A stretch of 64,000 nt of DNA from Hyparrhenia diplandra (Eukaryota; Streptophyta; Magnoliopsida; Poales; Poaceae): assembly GCA_015847255.1 (NCBI GenBank), contig JADLZK010005548.1:1-64000 (forward strand). Reading direction: 5' to 3'. Positions 37,729 through 50,004 of this stretch are shown piece after piece. A model generated the notes under the pieces. The model was not told the origin of the DNA and made no database searches. It saw only the letters and a program-made list of their open reading frames with translations. Every line of letters begins with the position of its first letter. The stretch's first letter is position 1. A program made the translations under genes and the position numbers.

Positions 37729-37820
37729 CTCCCTCTCGTCCCCTAAATGTCTGCCTCTAAAAGCGTGTTTCCCTCACAAACACGCTTTGCTGGGCGACAC
37801 ACATAAAGGGACGGAGGGAG
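37729..37820. mobile_element. Short Stowaway-type MITE (92 bp)
   Basis: Ends ctccctctcgtcccctaaat and taaagggacggagggag are inverted copies, flanked by TA at both sides. The centre holds another inverted pair (aaagcgtgttt / aaacacgcttt), so the whole element could fold into one hairpin. Confidence 0.85.
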
Positions 37821-38222
37821 TATATATCAAAACCATTGGCCAAGTTCCTGTTTAGTGTTTTCAGGATATAATCTCCCACCTAACACCAAAACTCTGTTGT
37901 GAAGCATCATGCTGAATGTATGAATTTACCATATGCTTTTGTTACTTGGTCTGTTACTGTTTTGTGTGTAGTGTAGGTAAGTGATTGGTAGGCGGTATAT
38001 GTAACCGACTGTCTAGTCAGTTTGTCGAGCGAGGTCAGCCCGGCAGGCCGGTGGTTCACGCTGATGTAGTGGCTGGAGCAAGCAATTAACCGGTGGGCGG
38101 AGGAGCCAAAAATACTACTACTATATTTCGACACCCATATATCTTGGCTCGTAGCGTTTAATTTCTTTGTTGTAGAATTTGCCAAACGTCCTCTCAAAGA
38201 GTTGACTAATTTGAGTTTTATT

Positions 38223-38250
38223 TTCTCTATCTATCTATCTATCTATCTAT
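38223..38250. repeat. (TATC)n microsatellite
   Basis: About seven tatc units, followed by further imperfect tatc/tctgtat blocks up to about 38320. Simple repeat between the transaldolase and SKU5-like genes. Confidence 0.85.
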
Positions 38251-39704
38251 GGCTCTTTATGAGTATATTTGTATATCTTTCTATCTATCTATGGCTCTAT
38301 ATCGGTATATCTGTATATCTTTTGGCTACTTGCATTCACACAAAAAGCCCTATGCACGGTAACAATAAATAAATAAATATAAAAAGGCACATTTAAATTT
38401 CCTGGTCATTCATAATTGGCCTTGCAAATCGCTCTCTTCCGAAAGAAAATGAGCATTCCTTGTAGGTAAGGATACTTGTAGTAAAGCAGCTTTTTGTTTT
38501 TACTATTGCTACACCTACGACGTAACCAAATTTTTACTGTCTTTTGCACATACAAAACCCACTATAGTGTCCTTGTAACCAATCTATTACGTACCATCTT
38601 TGCACATCTATAGTGTTTTATGTAATATATAAGGATTATACATATATTGCTATATGATAAAAAAATATATATACTATGTCACTAGTGTGGTTTTCTAATA
38701 AGGTGGTAGTTACCGTGATTAGTTTTTTTTTTTTTGAATACACCGTGATTAGTTTTGACCACTAATATTCACTATGAAAGCCCTAAACATGACTTAGAAA
38801 TATCTTTTGGCACATCATTTAATTCAAACCCACAAACAACGCCATTCATTTTTATTTTGTATTTATTACCATTATCGTTAACCATAAATAAAATGCATCT
38901 TTTGCGATTTCCTGTTCATTCATGTTTGGCCGTGAAAACCCACAAACTGTTATCTATGTTCACCATAACTACACCGTAAGTAATTCGTTACTACCTTTGC
39001 GCACACATAACCCTCTATATAGTCTTCTTTGTGTGATAGGATTAGTTGGATTGCTCGAGTTGCTCTAAGTCAATGTTCATCATCAAACCATAATAACGAC
39101 ATAATACATACAAAACATATTAGCGTTACTACAACATGTACAACGACCGTACACACATATGTAACCATTTTATACACATAAACGCACGCTACATATGTAA
39201 CCGACTTGTCGTACATAACCAATTTGTCCTATAAACACACGTTGTGTCGTATTCGCCGAGCTATGCAAACACGTTTCTCCGAGGTGGCAACTAACGCGCC
39301 TAATCTCGACCGTCGGATCCTCCACGGACGTTCCAAACACACCTCCTGCCCTATCTTTTTGCACAACAATTAATTCAAAACCCAAACCCCCAACCATGTC
39401 ATATAATCTCTAGCCATAAATAAAGAGATGGCATCCCTCAGAGAGAGAGAGAGAGTCCCTTTTGCTGATGCATTCGTGTGTTGGTTTTGTGTGTCTCTCT
39501 ACATTTGCTTTTTATCTCTCTGCTCTCCATCCCTTCTTTTCCACTTTTTTCTACCCCCAACAACAAAAACCCCGCACACACCACGAGAGAGGCCAAAACC
39601 CCCCTTGGCAAAGCGAACCAAAGCAGGCGACGAGAGTACGCAGGAGGCAGGACGTACGAGAGGGAGGGAGTTGGTAGAGCGCAAGAGAACCATCCATCCT
39701 TCCC

Positions 39705-42700
39705 ATGGCGATGGCGGCGGCGGCGATGACGGTCGCCGTGGTGCTCGCGGCCGTCGTGGCAGCGGCGGTGGCCGCGCCGGCGGAGGTGCGCTGGGAGGTG
39801 GCGTACCTCACCTTGGAGCCCCTCGGCCGCGCGCAGAAGGCGCGTACTTGTCGCTACCACCCTCTGTTTCTCTCTCTGTTCTTGTTCGTGTCTCTGCTGT
39901 CTGAAAGTTCTTGATTTCGACCGGGAATTTTTTTTTTTATTTGTCAGGAATTTTTCCGTGGATTTTCACTCTCTTCTTTCACCTCACTCATGGGTTTGTT
40001 TGTGAGATCTTGATCTTGCGTGGGGAAAACAAAAGAGTTGCCATCTCGTTTTTAGACGTTTTGAGTTTTGGCGACGTTTGTTCGTTCGTTCGTTCGGTCG
40101 ATCGACGTGTGCTTGTCTTAAAAACGCATCCTTTATTTTCTCTTCTTCTCGCGAGCAGTTTCGCCGAAACGATTTCAAGGTCGTTCGTGGTCGCTTCGTT
40201 TGCGATTTGTTTTTGTCGTGTAAATGTTTTGTAACGCTCGGGCTCCTCCGGGGAAAAACAAACAAATTCCGCCGTCGATGTTGCAAGGACTCCTTTTTGG
40301 TCGTGATATGTGTTCTTCAGACTTTTTTTTTGGGCAAAATTTTACTGGATTTTGATGGCGCATGGCCGAAATATTTCTTGCCTTGTGAATGATGAACCAT
40401 TTCAAAGCCCAAAGCTTCTTTTTTTTTTTATTTGGCAAACAATCAATATGAGATATTGAGATCTTGTACTCTGTTTTTTAACCATTTTGTTTTTTTTTTT
40501 TTTTGTTTCTAATTACAATAGAGAAGTTTCAATAGAGAAGTTTCATCATGCGTGTTCAGGCTTGGGGTTCCAGACGCAAAATTCTGAGAACACACATTTT
40601 TTTTTTTTTTTTTTGGGTTCAGGTGATTGGGATAAACAACCAGTTCCCGGGTCCTCTGTTGAACGTGACGACGAACCAGAACGTGAGGGTGAACGTCCAG
40701 AACAACCTTGACGAGCCCCTCCTCATCACCTGGTACTTGATACTGATGATGCCTCTTGCCTCTCTAATCACTTGATTTTGATGCAGCTGACCTCAAGCAG
40801 TCCTATCATGTGAAGCGAAATTAATTTCATGGATTTTTTTAAAATTTTCCACACATGCATTTTCCCATTTCATGCCATATTAAAAAAATGACAAGAGTCA
40901 AATTACGTTAGTACCAATATCTACGGTTTCCATATCTGATGGGTTTGTGATGAAATTCTTGATGGATCTTGAGCTGCATTTCCATTTCTGCGGATTCTCT
41001 TTGCCTTACTATTTTTATTTACGCATAAACGTGCCATTGCCATATATGTCTGGTGTATTTGAGACATGAGACATTTATGGACTTAATTGATCATGACATG
41101 TAGTCATATATCTGCGCATGCATCTGCGCGTGATTCTCGGCATCACATAGCATAGCATTTTTTTTACATCGTGATAGTTCATACCAAAATGTTATGTGCT
41201 TTTGTGGCTGAAGATACAATAGTTTCTGTTATTCTTAGATATATGTGTTCTTGAATTACATATATACCATATAAAACTTGCATAACATTTTCTACCCATG
41301 CTATGTCCTTATAGATCATCATATTACTATTGTTACTAGTATCAAATAACATTACTAAAAATGATTAACCAATGCGGTAGCATAATTCAGCTGCCCCGTA
41401 AAAATTTATTTACCGTGCCTCAAAAATGGATTTACGGAGTAAGTGGTTTTAACGACATCCGCCTCAAAAATGCTTTGTTTTTGGAAGCGCGTCCTGAAAA
41501 ATATTGGCCCGAGGCAAAGCCCATATCTATCCTTGTACCCAACACATACTTCCTCTGTCCTGATATAGTGGTCTTTGTAGCCATCAAGGAGGTGTATCGT
41601 TCATTATCTGAACCTGGACATGTGTATAGTCTGGATGCTTTTACTCCCGCGTGAATCTAGACGTTTACAAGCAGTGCTAGAATGCCATTAATTTTGGGAC
41701 AGAGGAGTATATATAATCCATACTTAGGTTTCTTCTCGGTCATTGCTCTCCCCTCCCCCTCCCTCTACTCTTCATCTTGGCGCCCCTCCTCTCCATCACG
41801 GGCGGCGGGCGGCTCTCTTCCCACTCCATCTCCACCGTCTCCTCTTCATCTCTCCGACGGGCACCGCCCCCCCCTCCCTCCCCCCCACGGTGGTGGTGCC
41901 CCTCTCTCTCTAGTAGTCGCATCTAGTAAGCGAGTGGTTGGATCTTGCGAGCGGCGAGTGGCCTCTGGCGGATCACGGTGGCGTGTCTTGTGTGAGCGCG
42001 ACTTGCTCGGGCGGGCGAGCAACGCGTCGGTGACTCAAGCCCGACCTCCTCCCCTGTGTGGCAACTTTGGGGGCCTCGGATCCGGCGCCGACGCCTTCCT
42101 TCTCCTTCACGCCCGGATCCGGTGGAAGGCGGTCGATCCTGGCGTCTCGGGGGGTGGAGGGATGGATCCGGCGGCTTCCGTGGGCCGAGATCTAGCATTG
42201 GTGGCTTCGTGGGCCCTAGATTCGGCCCCGGTAGTTAGAGGGCGGCGGATTTGGTAGCGGCGGCGGTGCACCCACAAATCCGGCAACGGTGGCATTAGGC
42301 TTGGCAAGGCCGTCGATGGGCTCAACAAGCTTGTCGATGGGCTTCTTTTATATATCTTATTTTTAGAGGCGGGTATTGTGACTGCGTCCGGATTAACCGT
42401 GACCTTTGCACCCAGGCGGATTGCTTGCCCACCTCGAAACAAATATTGACCGCTTCAGTTAAATTCTCTGTAGTAGTGACTTTGTAGATGTTAGGCCATT
42501 CTTGGAAACATAGTTGAAATGCTTAATACCTGAGGGTTTCTTTTTGCAAATTCTTTTTTTTTTTTTCAAAAACTGAACTAGCATTGGCGCCAATTTTCTT
42601 CTCTTGTGGCAAGTGATCTGGTTTGCTCACTCCTTTCTTTTCCATGGGAATGGCAGGGACGGAATCCAGATGAGGATGAACTCATGGCAGGACGGCGTCA

Positions 42701-45303
42701 TGGGCACCAACTGCCCCATACCTCCGGGATGGAACTGGACCTACGAGTTCCAGCTCAAGGACCAGATCGGCAGTTTCTTCTACTTCCCGTCGCTCGGCCT
42801 CCAGCGAGCTGCCGGCGGGTTTGGCCCCATCACTGTCAACAACCGTGCTACCGTGCCCGTCCCCTTCGACCAGCCTCATGGTGATATCACCCTGTTCATT
42901 GGGGATTGGTACACCAAGAGCCACGTTGTAGGAGCTTTATTTTTTTTGTCTGTCTCTGTACATGCAGTCTAGATGGTCCATCTATTTGTTTCAGAGATAG
43001 TCAGGGAACATATTGCACTTTCTTGATCTTTGACACAATGATCTCTTGATTTCCCCTTCATATTTTGTGTTGCACAGAACAGAAGCTTAGATTTTCTTTC
43101 CCAGCAGGACATTAGACCAAATATTAGTGTTCATCTGAGAATCTATTTCATTTTTAAGTTTACAGATTAAGAATCACAGTACAGGATTTCACAGTATTTA
43201 GCTTAGTACTTGAATAAGCTTTTGCATATTCTTCTTTTTAATTTGAGTATATTCTATCCCATGTAGGAACTAAGGAACATGCTTGAGGATGGTCAGGATC
43301 TAGGGGCACCTGATGCCATTCTGATCAATGGAAGGGCACCTTACAGATATGACAGTGCACTGGTTCCAGATGGCCTTCAGTATGAAACTGTTGGAGTTGA
43401 GCCAGGTTATATATGACTTTGATCAAACTTTTACTTGCAAATTTGCAGCTCTGTATGTGCAATTTTTATAAACTACAATCATATACCCATGCTGAATGTT
43501 CGAAGTTATGTTTCACACTTCTATTACTTTGGTAGCACAAAAGGTTGGGTTTTATCAGTCACTGATGTGAACTGGAAATCAAATGAGTGGAAGTAGGAAT
43601 GCAGCTTACCAGTGAATCTTTATCTGCATTACTATAACACCACATGTTTATCATGAGTGACGTGAAGTCTAATGCTCTGAATATTTGTAACAGGCAAAAC
43701 ATATCGCTTCCGTGTCCACAATGTTGGCATCTCAACTAGCCTCAACTTCAGGATCCAGAATCACAACATGCGTCTGGTAGAGACTGAAGGAACCTACACC
43801 AATCAGCAGAACTACACCAACCTAGACATCCATGTGGGACAGTCCTACTCTTTCTTGGTGACCATGGATAAGAATGCAAGCACTGACTACTACATTGTGG
43901 CGAGTCCGAGGTTTGTAAGCAATCCTCGATGGAATGAAGTAGCTGGTGTAGCCATCCTTCAGTACTCAAACTCCAAGGGCAAGGCTTCTGGCAGCCTCCC
44001 TGATGCTCCAAATGATCACTATGACAAGTACTACTCCATGAACCAGGCAAGGTCCATCAGGTATTATGTTCACACAAGAGTACAATATTGTGTTCTTGTC
44101 ATGGAAATTCACTTCTGATCTTGCGTTACCGTGGACTCTGATCTTCATTAGCTTAACAGATTCTTCTCATGTATTTGTTGTGTGACTGTATTTGATATAA
44201 TGATATTCATATGTTCAGCCATTGATATTGTTGTTTCAGAATGAATGCAAGCGCTGGTGCTGCTCGTCCAAACCCACAGGGATCATTCCGCTATGGATCG
44301 ATCAACATCACTCGGACCTTCGTTCTCAAGAACGAGCAACCCTTGAGCATCAATGGAAAGCGCCGGAGGACTATCAACAGGGTGTCGTACTCTCCTCCAG
44401 AGACACCACTGAGGCTTGCTGACCTCCACAACCTGACTGGAGTTTACACAACTGACTTCCCTGCAATGCCCAGCAATGCACCAGCGAGGATAGCCTCATC
44501 TGTGCTGAACGCATCCTACAAGGGTTTCCTAGAGATCGTTTTCCAGAACAATGACACTGATGTCCAGACCTACCATCTTGATGGATACTCATTCTTTGTT
44601 GTTGGGTACGTGCTGAACCATCACAATCTTCAGTTTTAATCAATTTTTCATATCAGCTTGTGAACATCTGAAAAGAACACCACCTTCCTGTAAATTTCAG
44701 GATGGATTATGGCGAGTGGACACCAGACAGGAGGAATGAATACAACAAGTGGGATGCCATCTCTCGCTGCACCACTCAGGTATACAATCTTTTCAAGACC
44801 CATCTGATAATGTGCCAAAAGTTATGTAGTTCACATTAGCTGTTCCATTGGTAATTCTGAAGAACACAAATTTCTGAATTTTTTGCAATGATAAACAGGT
44901 CTTCCCCGGGGGCTGGACTGCGGTCCTAGTCTCGCTTGACAATGTTGGTATCTGGAATTTGCGTGCCGAAAAGCTGGATAACTGGTACAGAGGGCAGGAG
45001 GTCTATGTGAAGGTTGCTGATCCACTGGGCTACAACATCACTGAAATGGTCATCCCAGATAATGCCCTGTACTGTGGTCTACTGAAGGAGAGGCAAAAGT
45101 ATGTCTCAGCTGAATGTCTCTTCTCACCTGATGCAGTGTTACATTTTACTGTTCTTGACCAACTCACATTCTGCTCCAAAAAATCCTGCAGGCCACAGGT
45201 TCATGAGTCAAACAGCAAGTCGTCGGCGCAAGGCGATGCTGGCTGGAGCATCAAACTCCTCACAACCATGATACTGGTCATCGCAGCTACGATCTTCAGT
45301 TGA
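39705..45303 (+). CDS. SKU5-like (SKS) GPI-anchored multicopper-oxidase homologue
   Basis: The SKU5/SKS family acts at the plasma membrane and wall in directional cell growth; members resemble multicopper oxidases but mostly lack the copper ligands. The nine exons are 39705-39839, 40623-40732, 42657-42924, 43267-43405, 43694-44060, 44240-44605, 44701-44779, 44899-45098 and 45192-45303. Together they make 1,776 nt (591 residues), matching the family, and every phase fits. Features are an Ala-rich signal peptide (first about 24 residues), cupredoxin motifs (NSWQDGVMGTNCPIPPGWNW, DQIGSFFYFPSL, HVGQSYSFLVTMD, QNNDTDVQTYHLDGYSFFVV), many N-glycosylation sites, and a C-terminal SSAQGDAG followed by a hydrophobic tail, typical of a GPI signal. 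Exon 1 ends CAGAAG|GCGCGT, apparently a GC donor. Intron 2 (1.9 kb) carries a MITE and a GC-rich insert. Confidence 0.95.
41549..41708. mobile_element. Stowaway-like MITE in SKU5-like intron 2
   Basis: The left end cttcctctgtcctgatatag is matched in inverted form by attttgggacagaggag at the right, with TA on both sides. About 160 bp, diverged ends. Positions are good to a few bases. Confidence 0.7.
41740..42440. other. GC-rich segment in SKU5-like intron 2, origin unknown
   Basis: About 700 bp of GC-rich, Pro/Arg/Gly-type sequence stands inside an otherwise AT-rich intron. It supports long but low-complexity open frames on both strands. A weak inverted match (ccgcctcaaaaat near 41459; tttttagaggcggg near 42360) hints at a transposable element enclosing it. 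No protein family is recognised. Confidence 0.35.
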
Positions 45304-46576
45304 TTTTTTTCTCCAAAAGTTTTTGCTAGATTTTTGCCTAGAAGAAATAGAACATTGAAACATCTACCATACAAGTTCAGCATAGGGTAGTTTGTGGAGA
45401 TAGGATCTGGTGGTGATTCTCAAGCTGGTTGATAGTGTAGTACAACTTGACATGATGTTTGTGGAAAAGGCAAGAAGCTATACTGAAGTGAGAATTTAAC
45501 AAAAACCCAGTGTTTGTGATTTGTATCGCCGTAATTTGTCCCGTGGTTAACAGTTTCATGACTTGTTGCTTAACTGGCATTGTCATATTATGTGATGAAG
45601 GCATAACGACTTTGCATTATTGCTGATTAGTACAAGATATCTTTGAATCTGAACTTAACCTTGACACGAACCACTCGCATCCAGGTAAACTCCAAGACGA
45701 TTGCAGCAAACGGTTGAAAAAGCAAAGCAATATCAATAAATTTGTACTGGTGCAGTATTATTCTTGCACGTGAAACATTGTGTCCTCGTTAGTTTGTTAG
45801 AGTTTACACAAAGGTAGACGTAAATAAGTGATGTGAACCCATGCAGTTGTAGCTTGTTCGTGATTCAAATACCAGTAACAAAAAAGTTAATTTTCTATGG
45901 GCAGCGCTTAATACTTGAGGAGAAAAGAGTAAACCACACTAGGTCAAGCATATGAAAGATTTGTTTGAACAATTGCAACCAGGCATTCAGTTCACAGATT
46001 ATCAAAAATTTAGTGAGATTTTACGATCACTAGCCTAAACATGAAATTCATGTGTCCATTGCATTCATGAGCATTCCAAAATAAGCTTCAGGGATACCAA
46101 AAATTCCGTGGATTGGTACATAGCATACTGCTACAGTAAAAGTACATCCTATCTGCTTGAAATTCCCAGGATATGTGATAACTTGAATCATTGAGTTGTC
46201 CTCCAGAGGATAGGTGCATATAAAAACATTGGTCAACAAAACACCATAGCAACACACTGGTTTGTACTTGAGTTCAGGTTATACTATCTGCAGGACAAGC
46301 TCACCTCAGCGTTCTAAGCAGAAAAAAGTCAATTCAGGAAAAATAGCCAAGCTGGTGTTACTGTCCAGTCCAGCAATCAACATCTAATGGACATTGCAGC
46401 ACCAATTTCTACCAGGGAGGTTAGTAGAGCCCAGGCCAGTAGCTGCCCTGCAGATTGTCAATATCAAGAGGTTCATCACCTATAATCCTTTTTACTTGAT
46501 TAACCCATATCACTTTGATCTCTCAAGGCTTGACCATGGTAAGAAATTTTCAACATCTACATAAAACATTGTGAAG
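45304..46576. other. 3' flanks of the convergent SKU5-like and O-methyltransferase genes
   Basis: The two genes converge here. AT-rich sequence with no open frame of interest. From about 46128 to the right it is matched in inverted orientation by the far right end of the window, so the outer part of the inverted duplication starts at or left of this point. Confidence 0.55.
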
Positions 46577-49500
46577 TCAAGTATCCACTAGCTTCCGGCA
46601 AATTGTCATCCCATCTCCAATAGGCACCTGCAAGTGTCCCAAATAAAATAATGCCATTGTCAGTAAATGTAGCATGCTGATGTTGCAGTACTGCTACAAA
46701 TCACAATATTCTGAAGGACAAAAATTGTGCAGACTTTTCAAAGATCCTATGAAAGTTTGCACATAATAAACACATGCAATGCACCAAATAACAAAATATA
46801 ACAAGGAGAGGGAAAAGGATACCATGCTGATATCCACACGCTTGTCCTCCAAAACTTTCTTATTGAAGTTCCTTATACTGATTGTCTTTGGGTCATCAAC
46901 CTGAAAAAGCCGGGTGTGCTGAATATGATGTGTACCATATAACATAACTTGTGTAAATCTAAAAGACATTATAACTGACCAGTGGATCAGCAACCCTTCC
47001 ATACCAAAGAACATTATCCATTACAATTAAACCACCAACTCTTACCTATAGAAGAAAACAGAACTGTCAACACATTAAGCACCATAAGTGCATAAATGCT
47101 ATTATTTTATACAAATGAATTATAAACAAATATGAGATAACAAAGGTTGTTAAAAATGATTTCTCCAAATAGTATAAATGTCATGAAGAGTTAAAAGAGA
47201 AAACATTATGGCGAAGGTACAAAAAAGTAGCATGTGTTTTAAATATATCCAATTGATGGAACAAAACAAGGATCTTACTAGCTTCAGTAGAAGCTCAAAA
47301 TATTCCTCATACATTCTCTTGTCAGCATCAACAAACGCGAAGTCATAGCTAGAAAAGATGGAAAAGTAAAGGTTAGATAGAAATTTAAGAGGTTACTTAG
47401 ATGATAATGGATTATAATTTATAACAAACCATCAGCATACCTGGAAGCTTCGCCACAATCAAGTAGTGATCGTAAAGAATCCGCAGCTAAAGCATGTTTC
47501 ACATCAATCTAATGATTTTTTACACACCGATCAGCACAGAAATTTTAGAGTGCAAAAGCACAAATGGATTCTATCATATAACAGCATTTTTGGCTCTAAA
47601 TGCATAGAGATGGTAATGAAAGGTATAATGAAGAATAGATTTCTAATGGAAAAGATGAATATCAATTTTTCCCCTAGTTTGTAGCACTGCTGTGCAGAAC
47701 TCAATAGTCACTACAAATATAAGGACAACGAAAGAGAAATAAAAATAAAATAAAATAAAATAAAATAAAATAAAAGAGCAAGAAAACTAGTTTGCTTGGA
47801 AGAATTTTAAGATCTGCACAAAAAAAAAGGGTTATTGGACTACTTTAAGCATCTTTAATTTGTTATGCAAAAAAAAAAAAAAAAAATCTAGAGCTGGCTT
47901 AAAAAAACACACAAATTCTATTTAACTTTCTATCCAAAAGTGGTGAATAGTAATATGAATTACCTTATGTGCAACACCAGCACGTTGGTAGTACTTCTTG
48001 GCAACTTCTAGGCATCTTTCATCCCTCTCACAAGCAACCAAGTGACCAGATTCCGGGAGGGCCAATGCAACAGCTAATGATGAATACCCCTATAGAAAGA
48101 TGAAAGCACTACTAAGACACAGACAACATGATTTGCAATATTTTGGAATTTCTGTATACAAGAAGTTGTTTTTCACAGGGTGTACAATGAATGTTTTTCG
48201 TTACAACACATGAACCTATTGTCTGTTAAAGAAGGAAGGAAGGAAAGCTTATGAAAGCTGCATGATTCAGCATTACAGCAGTACAGTATACTTTCAACAT
48301 GCTGCAACATATACTATGGAAAACTTAATGGGTAAATGCTAGACAGGACATACCAAATGGTATGTGTTTTCACAAAGAACATTTTTACCCACTCATATAT
48401 GCTTACTGACAGAAACACTATGTTTCTTATGGTAGCTAATCACATAAAAAGAATTCTATAGAAAGCTTTATATGTGCAAGTATATACATTTCCTCAGCAT
48501 TTTAAGAAAGGTATGCACACTAGATAACCAAAGCTTAACTTATGTAGGCCTTAACGTTGCTAGTTTGCTATAATACACTCAAGTTCCATGAAGAAAAAGT
48601 GTGATTGCTATTGTTATGTTTTTACTGACTGGGTGTGGATGGTAGGAAAAATCTAAAATGGTAAAGTAATCAGTTAACATACAGTAAACACACCAACTTC
48701 AATGCATCGCCGCGCCCCAAGAATTTGCACAAGCATTGTCAACAGCTGAGCCTGAGCTGGAGAAACCTACAAAGACAAAGGCGGCAGATTAGACAGCCAA
48801 TGGGCACTTTTCTGTAGCTTGCTTCTTGAAAATATATAAAAAAATTGAACTGCAGAGCAGCTATGGAAACCATCATATTATTTTTCAGGGAAAAGATTGC
48901 AAAAGTTGAATTAAATTTGATATGCTAAAACTAGACCAAGGTGATTTAAGGGAATAGCAAGAAACTGCAACTAAGCCCAACAGTAGGCTCAGGAAAACAA
49001 GATTACCTCATTATCTGTATTTCGGCTAATAGCCTCCAAAAACATACTTGTAGAAACAACTAAATGCATACCACTAAAACAATACAGTGCAGTACAGTTC
49101 GTTGCATGCATATGCAGAATGCAATGTGGGAGCATCAGTGCGACAGTCCAACCAAATGCCAGCCTTATCATGACAATATGGAGAAATAAATGAGAATGGC
49201 ATGCGACATTGAAGAACAGCAAATGCAATACCAGCTTTACATCAGAGATGCTTGGCGTTCCTAGTTTTGCAATCTGAATAGACTACTGTGACGTTCTTGC
49301 AGAACCACCATAGCAGTTATCTATGCAACGTAGTCGACAGGAACAACAAAATGGGTAGTACAACAGTTCATCGATACCACGCTGTGCATTACCACGCACC
49401 TGCATTTGGCTTCCTCTCATAGCCGCGGTCTCCTCGCGAAGCTCCCGGAGAATCTGGAAAAAATCGAAAGACGCGGAAACCAAAATCAGTGGCAAATTAT

Positions 49501-49856
49501 TGGCTCGAAACAGGAACGGGTAGACAGAGAGTGGCGCACGGGGTGCTCGCGGACATTGGCGAGGAGGTAGTAGTAGAGCAGGGGCGTCATCCCGAGCTGC
49601 TTCCGCCCGCGCCGCGCTCCTCCTCAACCGCCTCCGTCGCCGCCGCCGCAGCGGAGGCGGAGTGGTGGGAGGCGGAGAAAAGGCGGCGCACGAGGCATGC
49701 AGGCGCGCCGCGGCGGCGCAGGGAGGAGGAGACGGTGGCTGCGGCGCCCGGGGACAGGACCAGAGCTCGGAGGGCGCGGGAAGGTGCGGCGGCCACCGGC
49801 GGCGGAGGAAGAGGGAGAGGAAGCGCGGAAGCGGCCGCGGCGAGGCGAGGCGACAT
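46577..49856 (-). CDS. CCoAOMT-like O-methyltransferase, copy A
   Basis: Class-I plant-type, SAM-dependent, metal-dependent O-methyltransferase (Methyltransf_3 fold). The exons are 49540-49856, 49400-49453, 48683-48766, 47964-48089, 47441-47508, 47279-47348, 46980-47045, 46823-46900 and 46577-46627. Motifs run GMTPLLYYYLLANVREHP, LREETAAMRGSQMQ, the SAM-binding CIEVGVFTGYSSLAVALALP, the metal ligands in FVDADK and MDNVLWYG, and the end MTICRKLVDT. The Ala/Arg-rich N-terminus may be an organelle transit peptide. Exon 1 is one base short: a G/C near 49617 is missing, and copy B keeps it. With it restored the gene is 915 nt, 304 residues. All other exon phases fit. The substrate cannot be told from sequence. 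Confidence 0.92.
47736..47774. repeat. (AAAAT)n microsatellite in copy A intron
   Basis: A run of six to seven aaaat units in an O-methyltransferase copy A intron. The matching intron of copy B lacks it, so it expanded after the duplication. Confidence 0.85.
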
Positions 49857-50004
49857 GTTTCTTGGCCCCACACGTCAGTGACCGCCCACCCGCGCTACTG
49901 GTTTCTTTTCGGATAACGCGACGCGAAGCACGGTTGTCTCCCTGGCAGAGGGGCCCACGTGGCAGTTAGTCCCGGCGACGCCCCCGCGTTTTGGCATGGT
50001 CTAA

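Larger units (their letters stand above)
37275..39704. other. Transaldolase 3' flank and SKU5-like promoter region
   Basis: Contains the transaldolase 3'UTR, a 92-bp MITE (37729-37820), a TATC microsatellite (38223-38250, weaker to 38300) and AT-rich intergenic DNA. A TATA-like string (cataaataaag) is at about 39413-39423, followed by a (GA)n leader near 39440-39455 ahead of the SKU5-like ATG. No further gene is seen. Confidence 0.5.

Noticed and set aside
38223..38320. CRISPR-like regular repeat
   Set aside because: It is a simple TATC microsatellite without spacers, in a plant genome.
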